Positions 1 through 6,622 of a stretch of DNA of 25,739 bases are shown piece after piece. Both the position numbers and the translations under genes were made by a program. The first letter of the stretch is position 1, and each line of letters opens with the position of its first letter. This DNA is from CAMENZ01 sp041854955. GTDB lineage: Bacteria; Bacillota; Clostridia; Peptostreptococcales; Anaerovoracaceae. The notes beneath the pieces are model-generated. The model had not been told where the DNA came from. It worked only from the letters and a program-made list of their open reading frames with translations, and searched no databases. The DNA lies in contig JBHADF010000056.1 of NCBI GenBank assembly GCA_041854955.1, forward strand, positions 1 through 25,739. The letters run 5' to 3'.

Positions 1-143
1 AAACATCAAAAACGGTATAACGCTACGGCGAAAACCTGTTTGAACTTCAAAAGTCCGAATCAAGTAGTATCGGAGTATTTCTCAAAAGTGTAACATATGT
101 CTTGACAGCTAAGAATATTTATAAAACATTTTTTGTAAAAAAC

Positions 144-173
144 TTGTATGAACCAAGGAGGTTATGGTAAAAT
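144..173 (+). promoter_or_regulatory. Candidate sigma70-type promoter for the pnuC-like / arsR-like operon
   Basis: TTGTAT (144-149), an 18-bp spacer, then TAAAAT (168-173) preceded by TG one base upstream, i.e. an extended -10. It lies about 80 bp before the start codon, just upstream of the inverted repeat at 193-216, so a protein bound to that repeat would sit over the start of the transcript. Called by eye from consensus only. Confidence 0.4.
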
Positions 174-192
174 AAATTTTACGTTTTCAAAG

Positions 193-216
193 ATGAATCG
201 TATATTAACGATTCAT
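193..216. promoter_or_regulatory. Perfect 9-bp inverted repeat, candidate operator of the ArsR-like regulator
   Basis: ATGAATCGT, a 6-bp spacer, then ACGATTCAT. The flanks continue the symmetry imperfectly (ACGTTTTCAA before, TTGAAGCGT after). Long imperfect palindromes like this are typical operators for dimeric ArsR-family repressors, and such a regulator is the second gene of this operon. Autoregulation is an inference. Confidence 0.45.
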
Positions 217-251
217 TGAAGCGTTGAAAGTAACACATTTTTGGAGGAACT

Positions 252-1094
252 ATGGAAATCACACAAAAGAAAACCTTGGCGGAAAAAGCCAAAGACCTTT
301 GGAATTATTTTACCACCTATGAAAAATGGTGGTTCTTCAGCATCGTCATTATGGCTCTTGTTTTTGCCGTTCTCTTTCCTGAAGAGGACACCAACGGCAT
401 AAACGGAAAGCTGATAATGGCCCTTTATCTCATCGACACCTTTTCCAACGTTCTCTGCGAGCTGCTCATAGCCAAGCAGAGCAAGTGGAACTTTATGGTA
501 TCCCTCTTCTTCGTAGAGGTCAGCGAGATTCTCATATATGTCCTGTTGGCTTACAGATTTGCCACCATGGCTGTGACCATATTTTTCTGGATTCCTATAG
601 ACATTATCAGCTTCATAGCTTGGCACAGACATCCGGACAAGTACAAGAACGAATTGACGGAAGTGAGAAAGCTCAGCGGCTGGGCAGAGGTTCTCATAAT
701 CGCCGGTATAATAATATGGACTGTAGGCGTAGGCTCCTTTATGGCAGGTATGGGAGTTATGTCGGAGCTGTTTAACGGCAACAGAACCCTGGAGGTAATA
801 TGCTATTACTTGGATGCCTGCGTTTCCGCTGTAGCCATATGTAACGGCGTGTTCATACTGCTCAGAATTCGTGAGCAGTGGCTGGCCTGGTACTTGAGCT
901 CCATCATGGAGGCGATCATAAACATACTGGCAGGTCAGTATGTATTGCTGGTACTGAAGGTAGGCTATTTGACCAACACTACCTATGGATATATAAAGTG
1001 GACTCAATACATTAAGGAGCACAAGGCTCAGAAGGCTTTAGGGAAGGTGGAAGACCCGCCCTTGGCAAAGAAAGGAGGCCCCAGTGAGACTTAG
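252..1094 (+). CDS. pnuC: PnuC-family vitamin transporter (probably nicotinamide riboside)
   Basis: The 280-residue protein is mostly membrane: about seven hydrophobic segments between residues 25 and 250, with short polar ends. Two features point to PnuC, the facilitator that brings in nicotinamide riboside or related NAD precursors: a WxxW motif (W210-W213, in EQWLAWYL) and the C-terminal TNTTYG (241-246) followed by KW. The length is slightly above the roughly 240 residues usual for the family because of a 25-residue hydrophilic N-terminus and a charged C-terminal tail. The start ATG follows GGAGGA (242-247). The last 11 bases overlap the next gene, implying one transcript. Related PnuT and PnuX proteins carry thiamine or riboflavin, so the substrate is not certain. 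No NAD-sensing riboswitch was recognised upstream. Confidence 0.72.
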   Translation: MEITQKKTLAEKAKDLWNYFTTYEKWWFFSIVIMALVFAVLFPEEDTNGINGKLIMALYLIDTFSNVLCELLIAKQSKWNFMVSLFFVEVSEILIYVLLAYRFATMAVTIFFWIPIDIISFIAWHRHPDKYKNELTEVRKLSGWAEVLIIAGIIIWTVGVGSFMAGMGVMSELFNGNRTLEVICYYLDACVSAVAICNGVFILLRIREQWLAWYLSSIMEAIINILAGQYVLLVLKVGYLTNTTYGYIKWTQYIKEHKAQKALGKVEDPPLAKKGGPSET

Positions 1095-1407
1095 GAAAAA
1101 CACGGGAGAACTCCTTGAAGAAGAGATTTTGCTCATTGCCAATGCCTCCGATGCTTTGGCCCATCCTGTGAGGATCAAGATTTTCAGGTACATAATGCAG
1201 GAAAACAGGCAGATGAATACGGTTTGCAACAAGGATTTGGTGGAGACCTTCGGCTATGCCCAGGCCACCATATCTCAGCACATGAACAAGCTGGTCCATT
1301 CAGGGCTGGTGGAGATGAAGAAAAAGGAGAAATTCTCCTATTACTACGCCAATTTAGGAATGTTCATGCAGTATCTCAACGCCACTAAAAAATTTCCGGT
1401 AGAGTAG
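1084..1407 (+). CDS. ArsR-family winged-helix transcriptional regulator
   Basis: The 107-residue protein has the ArsR/SmtB layout: helices at about 15-45 with the HPVRIKIF signature (27-34), a helix-turn-helix near 58-77 (YAQATISQHMNKLVHSGLV) and a wing rich in K, E and Y (79-90). The metal-sensing ELCVCDL motif of ArsR/CadC is absent; only one Cys (48) lies in the region, so a metal is unlikely to be the signal. The start is GTG at 1084, six bases after AAAGGAGG, inside the end of the transporter gene. Being co-transcribed with a PnuC-type transporter, it probably represses this operon through the inverted repeat upstream. The ligand is unknown. Confidence 0.8.
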   Translation: MRLRKNTGELLEEEILLIANASDALAHPVRIKIFRYIMQENRQMNTVCNKDLVETFGYAQATISQHMNKLVHSGLVEMKKKEKFSYYYANLGMFMQYLNATKKFPVE

Positions 1408-1446
1408 GCAAGGCTGTACGGTCAAAACCATATAAAATCAAGGATT

Positions 1447-1480
1447 AAGGCTAATGCAAAAATATTTGCATTAGCCTTTT
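1447..1480 (+). terminator. Intrinsic terminator after the arsR-like gene
   Basis: A perfect 12-bp stem GGCTAATGCAAA / TTTGCATTAGCC with a 4-base loop, extended by AA/TT and followed by TTTT. It ends the pnuC-arsR unit. It is nearly symmetric, but nothing on the other strand needs it. Confidence 0.85.
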
Positions 1481-1494
1481 AAATGTGATAAACT
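1466..1494 (+). promoter_or_regulatory. Candidate promoter of the sigma54 activator gene
   Basis: TTGCAT (1466-1471), a 17-bp spacer, then TAAACT (1489-1494) with TG one base before it (extended -10). The -35 box would lie in the right arm of the preceding terminator. Transcription would start near 1501, leaving a leader of about 20 bases with the ribosome binding site. Confidence 0.4.
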
Positions 1495-1520
1495 ATTCCA
1501 AGAGCATAAGGAGGACAGCC

Positions 1521-2903
1521 ATGAAAGCAGAGCATTACAAGAAAATACTGGACGAACTCATCGCCCTCATAGACGAAGGGGTCTACATTGTGGATAAGGA
1601 AGGCCTGGGGCTTCACTACAATAAGGCCATGAGCGATATGGAAAAGGTAAATGTGGACGACATACTCGGCAAAAAGTTCAGCGAGGCCTTTCCCGATTTC
1701 AGCCTGGGAGAAAGCACCATGTTCAAGGCTCTGACCAAGGGAATCCCTACCCTGAAGCACCAGCAGACCTATAAAAACCTTTACGGAAAAGAGATTACCA
1801 CCTTAAACAGCACAATACCGGTCATCGTAGACGGTGAGATGGTGGCGGCGGTAGAAGTGGCCAAGGATATAAGTATAAGGCAGATGTCGGACAAGCTGCT
1901 GGAGCCGGCCGAGGAGGAAAGCCTTCCATCATTGCCTAAAAGCGATATAAGGAGATACATGTTTTCCGATATATGCGGAGAAAGCCCCGCCTTTAAGGAA
2001 GTGGTTACAAGAGCGAAAAAAGCGGCTACCAACGATGCTTCCGTATTCATCTGCGGAGAGACGGGAACGGGAAAGGAGCTTTTCGCCCAGAGCATTCACT
2101 TTGAAGGTATAAGGCGTGATAAGCCTTTTTTGGCACAGAACTGTGCAGCCATACCTGAGACCCTGCTGGAGGGAATCCTTTTCGGTACTACAAAGGGCTC
2201 CTTTACGGGGGCCATGGACAGAGCGGGACTTTTCGAGCAGGCAAATGGAGGAACCCTGCTCCTGGACGAGCTCAGTGCCATGCCCTACGATTTGCAGAGC
2301 AAGCTCCTGAGAGTTTTGCAGGAATCCTACATACGCCGCATAGGTGGAAACAAGGATATTCCCATAGATGTGCGCATCATAGCCACTGTGAATGAACGGC
2401 CGGAGGAGCTCATAGAAAAGGGCAAGCTGAGAAGAGACCTGTACTACAGGTTAAACATCATAAACATATCCATCCCGCCTCTGAGGGAACGGCCTGAAGA
2501 CATCCCTCTCTTGGTGGAAGCCTTTCTGGAGAAGCATAACAAAAGGTTTTCCAAAGAAATTTGGATGGTTTCCGATGGTGCCTTGAAAAGGCTGGAAAGC
2601 TACGAATATCCGGGAAATGTGAGAGAGCTGGAAAATATTATAGAGCAGGCCATATCCATGGCGGAAAAGGAGCACGTTTTGACGGAGAAGCTGCTCAACA
2701 TGCCTAACTCCACCAAGAAGGTGCGAGCAGAGGACGCGGCCTATAACCACAGCCAGCCCCTGGATGAGTACTTGGCTGCCGTAGAGATGAGGATAATCAA
2801 GGCTGCCCTGCTGGAATCGGAGGGAAACATATCCAAGGCGGCAGAGTCCCTGAAAATAAAGAGGCAAACCTTACAGCACAAGCTGAAAAAGTATCATATA
2901 TAG
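1521..2903 (+). CDS. Sigma54-dependent activator with PAS sensor (RocR-like), likely regulator of ornithine fermentation
   Basis: 460 residues in three parts. Residues about 8-115 form a PAS-type sensor. Residues about 150-385 are an AAA+ sigma54-interaction domain with Walker A GETGTGKE (179-186), the sigma54-contact loop GSFTGA (226-231; GAFTGA is the usual form) and Walker B TLLLDE (245-250), followed by the RLNIINI / PPLRERPEDI region. The C-terminal 30 residues are a Fis-type helix-turn-helix (NISKAAESLKIKRQTLQHKL). No receiver domain is present, so it probably binds a small ligand, as RocR does with ornithine or citrulline. I place the start at ATG 1521 because AAGGAGG lies six bases before it; an earlier in-frame GTG at 1485 has no such site. 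A terminator and then a sigma54 promoter for the ornithine genes follow directly, which strongly suggests its target. Confidence 0.88.
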   Translation: MKAEHYKKILDELIALIDEGVYIVDKEGLGLHYNKAMSDMEKVNVDDILGKKFSEAFPDFSLGESTMFKALTKGIPTLKHQQTYKNLYGKEITTLNSTIPVIVDGEMVAAVEVAKDISIRQMSDKLLEPAEEESLPSLPKSDIRRYMFSDICGESPAFKEVVTRAKKAATNDASVFICGETGTGKELFAQSIHFEGIRRDKPFLAQNCAAIPETLLEGILFGTTKGSFTGAMDRAGLFEQANGGTLLLDELSAMPYDLQSKLLRVLQESYIRRIGGNKDIPIDVRIIATVNERPEELIEKGKLRRDLYYRLNIINISIPPLRERPEDIPLLVEAFLEKHNKRFSKEIWMVSDGALKRLESYEYPGNVRELENIIEQAISMAEKEHVLTEKLLNMPNSTKKVRAEDAAYNHSQPLDEYLAAVEMRIIKAALLESEGNISKAAESLKIKRQTLQHKLKKYHI

Positions 2904-2922
2904 GAAAAATGAGATATAAGGA

Positions 2923-2968
2923 GCACCATTTATGCAAATAATTTTGCGGAAATGGTGCAATTTTTTTT
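2923..2968 (+). terminator. Intrinsic terminator after the sigma54 activator
   Basis: Outer stem GCACCATTT (2923-2931) / AAATGGTGC (2950-2958), inner stem TGCAAA / TTTGC around TAAT, then a run of eight T (2961-2968). It separates the activator transcript from the ornithine operon. Confidence 0.85.
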
Positions 2969-3015
2969 GCAGAATTTGGCGGGGAAAGCCTGAAGCAACT
3001 GACTGTTACTCGGAG

Positions 3016-3031
3016 ACTTCGGCGATGAAGT
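3016..3031. repeat. Small inverted repeat, weak candidate activator site
   Basis: ACTTC, six bases, GAAGT, inside a slightly wider symmetric block (TACT at 3007, AGTA at 3029). It lies about 140 bp upstream of the -24/-12 promoter, a normal distance for an upstream activating sequence bound by a Fis-type domain. The short arms make this weak. Confidence 0.2.
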
Positions 3032-3076
3032 AGAGGTTTTGTGTATGTTTTGAGATAAATCACAAGGGTGGGGGTA

Positions 3077-3100
3077 TTTTTTGTGCAACCCCACAAAAAA
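3077..3100. promoter_or_regulatory. Perfect 9-bp inverted repeat, candidate upstream activating sequence
   Basis: TTTTTTGTG, six bases, CACAAAAAA. Its centre is about 80 bp upstream of the -24 box. The intergenic region also contains CAAGGG (3064-3068 area) matched by CCCTTG (3115-3120) around it. Activators with a Fis-type domain bind such dyads and loop to the promoter. Binding by the neighbouring activator is inferred, not shown. Confidence 0.4.
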
Positions 3101-3167
3101 GCTGCGTAAAAGAGCCCTTGAGCAGAAAAATAGAGCAAAGCAATGTATACAATATTACAGGGCAAAG

Positions 3168-3183
3168 TGGCACAGTATTTGCT
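3168..3183 (+). promoter_or_regulatory. Sigma54 (-24/-12) promoter of the ornithine fermentation operon
   Basis: TGGCAC (3168-3173), five bases, TTGCT (3179-3183): an essentially perfect match to the TGGCAC-N5-TTGCW consensus with the GG and GC dinucleotides correctly spaced. Transcription would begin about 12 bases further on, near 3195, giving a leader of about 70 bases before ord. The sigma54 activator gene just upstream supports the call. Confidence 0.92.
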
Positions 3184-3264
3184 TAACATAACGAAAGTGA
3201 GTTATCGCCAGTTATAATAACACGTTTTATAACAAAATTTTATTAAAAAAGGAGAATCACAATT

Positions 3265-4332
3265 ATGAAAAATGTAAAAGTAATCCTTTGGGGATTAGGC
3301 GCCATGGGTGGCGGAATCGGTAAGATGCTTGCAAAGAAGCAGGGTGTTGATATCGTTGGTGCTATCGATATCGGTGCAAAGCTTGGAAAGAGCTTATACG
3401 AAGTAGTACCCGGAATCGTAAAGGGTGACAGAGAAGACGTTATCGTAGGAACTGCAGAAGAAGTTATCCAGCCCGGCGCTGCTGACATCGTAGTTGTATG
3501 CACAAACTCATTCACTAAGGAAGTTTATGACAAGTTAGTTTACGTTATGGAAAGAGGAATGAACGTAATCACTTCCGCAGAAGAGATGGCTTATCCTCAG
3601 GCTCAGGAACCTGAATTAGCTAAGAAGCTTGATGAAATCGCTAAGAAGAATGGCGTTTCCGTAATGGGAACAGGTATCAACCCCGGTCTCATCATGGACC
3701 TTTTAGTAGTTCTTTGGACTGCTGCTTGCGAAGAAGTTAACCACGTAACTTCCAGAAGAGTTAACTCCTTATCACCCTTCGGACCTGCTGTAATGGAAGA
3801 GCAGGGAATCGGTATCTCCGTAGAAGAATTCGAAGCAAGAAAAGCTGACGGCACTATGGCCGGCCACGTAGGCTTTGCAGAATCTACAATGATGATTTGC
3901 GACGCTTTAGGTTGGGAATGGAGCAAGAAGAACTTCGGACAGGACATGGAACCTATCGTTACAGATGTTGACAGAAAGTCTCCTTACGGATTTGCACCTG
4001 CAGGTTCCGTAGCAGGCGTTGCTATGAAGGGCTGGGTTGACATTGACGGCGTTAGAAAGATCGACATGGACCACCCTCAGCAGATCGAGCCTGAGCAGGT
4101 TGGCGTTCACACAGGTGACTATGTGATCTTAGATGCAGTTCCTCCTGTAAACATGGGAAATACTCCTGAAATCGAAGGCGGAATCGGAACTATGGCTATG
4201 ATCATGAACTGCATTCCTCACTGCATCAACGCAGACGCAGGTCTCATCACTATGCTTGACATTCCTGTTCCTCATGCTATCATGGGTGACTTCAGAAACC
4301 TTATTAAGGAACACAAGAAAATCGTAAAATAG
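3265..4332 (+). CDS. ord: 2,4-diaminopentanoate dehydrogenase
   Basis: Catalyses NAD(P)-dependent oxidative deamination of (2R,4S)-2,4-diaminopentanoate to 2-amino-4-oxopentanoate plus ammonia, the second committed step of oxidative ornithine fermentation in the cytoplasm. The 355-residue protein starts with a Rossmann fold (GLGAMGGG at 10-17), resembling dihydrodipicolinate reductase, and its length matches the known enzyme. The centre contains VMGTGINPG and NSLSPFGP, and the C-terminus EGGIGTMAMIMNCIPH. The start ATG follows GGAG (3251-3254). It is the first gene behind the sigma54 promoter. Codon use is strongly biased (AGA, GTA, ATC), as expected for a highly expressed catabolic enzyme. 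The assignment is secure because ortAB and oraSE follow. Confidence 0.93.
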   Translation: MKNVKVILWGLGAMGGGIGKMLAKKQGVDIVGAIDIGAKLGKSLYEVVPGIVKGDREDVIVGTAEEVIQPGAADIVVVCTNSFTKEVYDKLVYVMERGMNVITSAEEMAYPQAQEPELAKKLDEIAKKNGVSVMGTGINPGLIMDLLVVLWTAACEEVNHVTSRRVNSLSPFGPAVMEEQGIGISVEEFEARKADGTMAGHVGFAESTMMICDALGWEWSKKNFGQDMEPIVTDVDRKSPYGFAPAGSVAGVAMKGWVDIDGVRKIDMDHPQQIEPEQVGVHTGDYVILDAVPPVNMGNTPEIEGGIGTMAMIMNCIPHCINADAGLITMLDIPVPHAIMGDFRNLIKEHKKIVK

Positions 4333-4357
4333 TAACATAAATAAAATATAACTTTGG

Positions 4358-4376
4358 GGGGCGGCATTGTCGCCCC
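4358..4376 (+). other. Intercistronic GC-rich hairpin between ord and ortA
   Basis: GGGGCG, a 7-base loop, CGCCCC. No T run follows, so it should not terminate; it may slow decay or tune the ratio of ord to downstream mRNA. The ortA ribosome binding site lies about 15 bases after it. Confidence 0.5.
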
Positions 4377-4405
4377 TTCATAAGGAAAATTTAGGAGAAA
4401 ATAAA

Positions 4406-4711
4406 ATGGCGAAAAAAGGTGATTGGGTTCGCATCCACAGCGTCGTTCTCAAGGCAGAGGAAAGAACAGCTAAACTGCCCGACGACACTAAGCAGTGCGA
4501 TCTCGAACAGTGGACCAAAGGATTTTTACAGGAAGACCAGGCTAAGGTTGGCGATGTTGTAACCGTTAAGACAGCTGTAGGTCGTCTTGAAAAGGGAACT
4601 TTGATTGAAGAAGCTCCTTACTATACTCATAGCTATGGCGTATTCGTGCCTGAAATCATCGAAATCGACAGACAGCTTAGAGAAATCATGAAGTTCGGAG
4701 GTGAAGAATAA
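4406..4711 (+). CDS. ortA: 2-amino-4-oxopentanoate thiolase, small (alpha) subunit
   Basis: OrtA is the small subunit of the PLP-dependent thiolase that cleaves 2-amino-4-oxopentanoate with CoA to give alanine and acetyl-CoA. The 101-residue product begins MAKKGDWVRIHSVVL and includes a VKTAVGRLEKGTL stretch and PYYTHSYGVFVPEI, fitting known OrtA proteins of about 100 residues. I chose ATG 4406, which follows TAGGAG (4392-4397); a longer frame begins at a TTG at 4367, inside the preceding hairpin, and lacks a ribosome binding site. The stop codon overlaps the ortB start (TAATG), so the two subunits are translationally coupled, fitting a fixed ratio. Confidence 0.9.
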   Translation: MAKKGDWVRIHSVVLKAEERTAKLPDDTKQCDLEQWTKGFLQEDQAKVGDVVTVKTAVGRLEKGTLIEEAPYYTHSYGVFVPEIIEIDRQLREIMKFGGEE

Positions 4712-6120
4712 TGGCGTTAGCAAAAGATTATCAGTCCGTAATGGGCAGATCAAACGAAATCCAGAAGGGTGCGTTAGGTCTCGATTACGCGGAATTTGAA
4801 ACTTCTCCCATTTCCTTCGACTACGATGCTCTGATGAAGTCAACAGGCTATACTCTTGAAGAAATCGAGAGAATTCAGGGCTTATACGGCGTTGGAAACA
4901 CACCTCTCTTAGAACTGAGAAACATCTCAGCTCTTGCGAGAAAATATGCAAAGCCCGGCTACGGTGCCAGAATCTTCGTAAAGGACGAAGCTTGCAATGC
5001 TTCCGGTTCCTTTAAGGACAGAAGAGCAGCCTGTGCCGTTGCCCACGCAAAGAAATTAGGCTACAAGGGCGTTATGGCTGCAACCTCCGGTAACTACGGT
5101 GCAGCAGTAGCTTCCCAGGCAGCTATGCAGGGATTAAAGTGCATAATCGTTCAGGAATGCTATGACTCCAAGGGAGTTGGACAGCCTGAAATCGTTGAAA
5201 AAGCAAGAAAGTGCGAAGCCTTAGGCGCTGAAGTAGTTCAGCTTACCGTAGGACCTGAGCTTTTCTACTCCTTCCTTTCAATCCTGGAAGATACAGGATA
5301 CTTCAACGCTTCCCTTTACTCACCTTTCGGTATCGCAGGCGTAGAAACCTTGGGTTATGAAATCGCTATGCAGTGCCGTGAAAAGCTGGGTAAGGATCCG
5401 GATATGGTAGTATGCACTACAGCAGGCGGCGGAATGATCACAGGAACAGCCCGCGGACTTAACAAGGCAGGATGCAAGGCAGAAGTAGTTGCCGCTTCCA
5501 TCGACCTTACAGGTCTTTCTATGGCTTCCGACGTGGACTTCAACAGAAAATCCTGTACTACAGGACATACCGGCTTCGGCGTTCCCTATGCTACAGACCC
5601 TGACCACAGCGACGTTCCTCGTTCAGCAGCAAGACCTCTGAGATATATGGACAGATATGTTACCACTACTCAGGGTGAAGTTATGTACATGACAGAAATG
5701 CTTGCCAACTTAGAAGGAATCGAAAGAGGACCTGCAGGAAATACAGCTTTAGCAGCTGCCTTCTCCCTGGCACAGGAGCTTCCCGAAGATGCAGTATTGG
5801 TAGTATCCGAGACAGAGTACACAGGCGCAGGAAAGCACATCCAGCCTCAGTTGGCCTTTGCTAAGGAAAACGGCATCGATGTAAGATTCGGAAATCCTAC
5901 AGAAGACAAGCCCGGCGTAAACGTAATCCTTCCTTCCAGCCCTGAGCTCATCAAGTGCAAGGAAGCCGACATCAACCGTTTCAAGAAATCCCTCATAAGA
6001 AAAGCAGTTAAGAAATCCGGCGTTAAGCCTACAGATGCAGACCTGACCTTCTTAGCAGAGGAAATCAAGGAAAGCGTTGACTACGTAAAGGAAGCTTTAC
6101 AGGCAGAGGGTCTTTTATAA
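4711..6120 (+). CDS. ortB: 2-amino-4-oxopentanoate thiolase, PLP-binding (beta) subunit
   Basis: The 469-residue catalytic subunit belongs to the fold-type II PLP enzymes (threonine synthase-like). The Schiff-base lysine is K102 in NASGSFKDRRA, followed by ATSGNYGAAVA and the glycine-rich phosphate loop TAGGGMITG. With OrtA it splits 2-amino-4-oxopentanoate using CoA to yield alanine and acetyl-CoA; the latter is the energy-yielding product. The C-terminal 70 residues (after about 400) are charged and helical, beyond the normal PLP fold. It starts within the ortA stop codon and ends just before an intercistronic hairpin. Codon bias matches ord and oraE. Confidence 0.93.
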   Translation: MALAKDYQSVMGRSNEIQKGALGLDYAEFETSPISFDYDALMKSTGYTLEEIERIQGLYGVGNTPLLELRNISALARKYAKPGYGARIFVKDEACNASGSFKDRRAACAVAHAKKLGYKGVMAATSGNYGAAVASQAAMQGLKCIIVQECYDSKGVGQPEIVEKARKCEALGAEVVQLTVGPELFYSFLSILEDTGYFNASLYSPFGIAGVETLGYEIAMQCREKLGKDPDMVVCTTAGGGMITGTARGLNKAGCKAEVVAASIDLTGLSMASDVDFNRKSCTTGHTGFGVPYATDPDHSDVPRSAARPLRYMDRYVTTTQGEVMYMTEMLANLEGIERGPAGNTALAAAFSLAQELPEDAVLVVSETEYTGAGKHIQPQLAFAKENGIDVRFGNPTEDKPGVNVILPSSPELIKCKEADINRFKKSLIRKAVKKSGVKPTDADLTFLAEEIKESVDYVKEALQAEGLL

Positions 6121-6125
6121 AATCC

Positions 6126-6150
6126 CGGCGGTTTAAAATATGAATTGCCG
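6126..6150 (+). other. Intercistronic hairpin after ortB
   Basis: CGGCGGTT pairs with AATTGCCG (six Watson-Crick and two G-T pairs, 9-base loop), directly after the ortB stop. A second small hairpin, GGG CAAG CCC, lies at 6198-6207. The whole 138-bp gap 6121-6258 shows no promoter I can defend and no gene; neither hairpin has a proper T tail, so read-through to oraS is expected. Confidence 0.45.
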
Positions 6151-6258
6151 AAAATGTGAGCAAGAGAAATTTTGCACAGTAAAAAGTTATAAGAGCGGGG
6201 CAAGCCCGGCTTTCATAATTGATAAAAAGAAACAGAAAAACTATTAAGGAGAAAAAGG

Positions 6259-6621
6259 ATGAGAAGAGAAGACGATTTCGCAGTAAGAAGACAGCACATC
6301 GCTAACCTTACCGACGAAGAACTTTACGCAAGATTCTGGGAATTGACCGATCAGGTTGTAGACCCGCTTCTTGAATTAGGAAAGAAAAACACTACCCCTT
6401 CAGTAGAAAGATCCGTACTTTTGAGAATGGGAGTATCTTCCTTGGATTGCATGCCTATCGTAAACCATTGTATCGACCACGGTCTCATGGGAAAGGGTGC
6501 AGGACACTGCGTATATAAGTTATCCATTTTAGAAAATATCTCAATCAGAGACGCCAGCATCAAATTAGCTAAAGGCGAAGGTTGGGATAAGGTAGTAGCA
6601 GCTTTCAAGGGAGGTAAGTAA
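6259..6621 (+). CDS. oraS: D-ornithine 4,5-aminomutase, small subunit
   Basis: OraS is the small, cofactor-free subunit that partners OraE in converting D-ornithine to 2,4-diaminopentanoate. The 120-residue length matches the family. Recognisable stretches include the N-terminal RREDDFAVRRQHIANLTDEEL and GAGHCVYKLSI. ATG 6259 is preceded by AAGGAG (6246-6251). Only one base separates its stop from the oraE start, and the oraE ribosome binding site (GGGAGGT) lies in its last codons, so the subunits are made together. Confidence 0.93.
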   Translation: MRREDDFAVRRQHIANLTDEELYARFWELTDQVVDPLLELGKKNTTPSVERSVLLRMGVSSLDCMPIVNHCIDHGLMGKGAGHCVYKLSILENISIRDASIKLAKGEGWDKVVAAFKGGK

Positions 6622-6622
6622 G

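Larger units (their letters stand above)
1..251. other. Leader region before the pnuC-like gene, no supported gene
   Basis: No gene is supported here. One + strand frame is open from about 19 to 174 but has no ATG start with a ribosome binding site and resembles nothing I recognise; it could be the tail of an upstream reading frame cut by the window edge or by a stop. The stretch holds a candidate promoter and an inverted repeat, listed separately. A TTGACA at 102-107 has no good -10 box at normal spacing. Confidence 0.5.

Noticed and set aside
102..130. TTGACA as -35 box of a pnuC promoter
   Set aside because: No acceptable -10 hexamer 16-18 bp downstream; the TATAAA nearby is only 12 bp away.
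213..1022. 269-codon minus-strand frame opposite pnuC
   Set aside because: Shadow of the transporter gene; composition is unlike a real protein and no ribosome binding site is present.
3001..3264. B12 or other riboswitch before ord
   Set aside because: The transcript from the sigma54 promoter has only about 70 leader bases with no cobalamin-box-like sequence.
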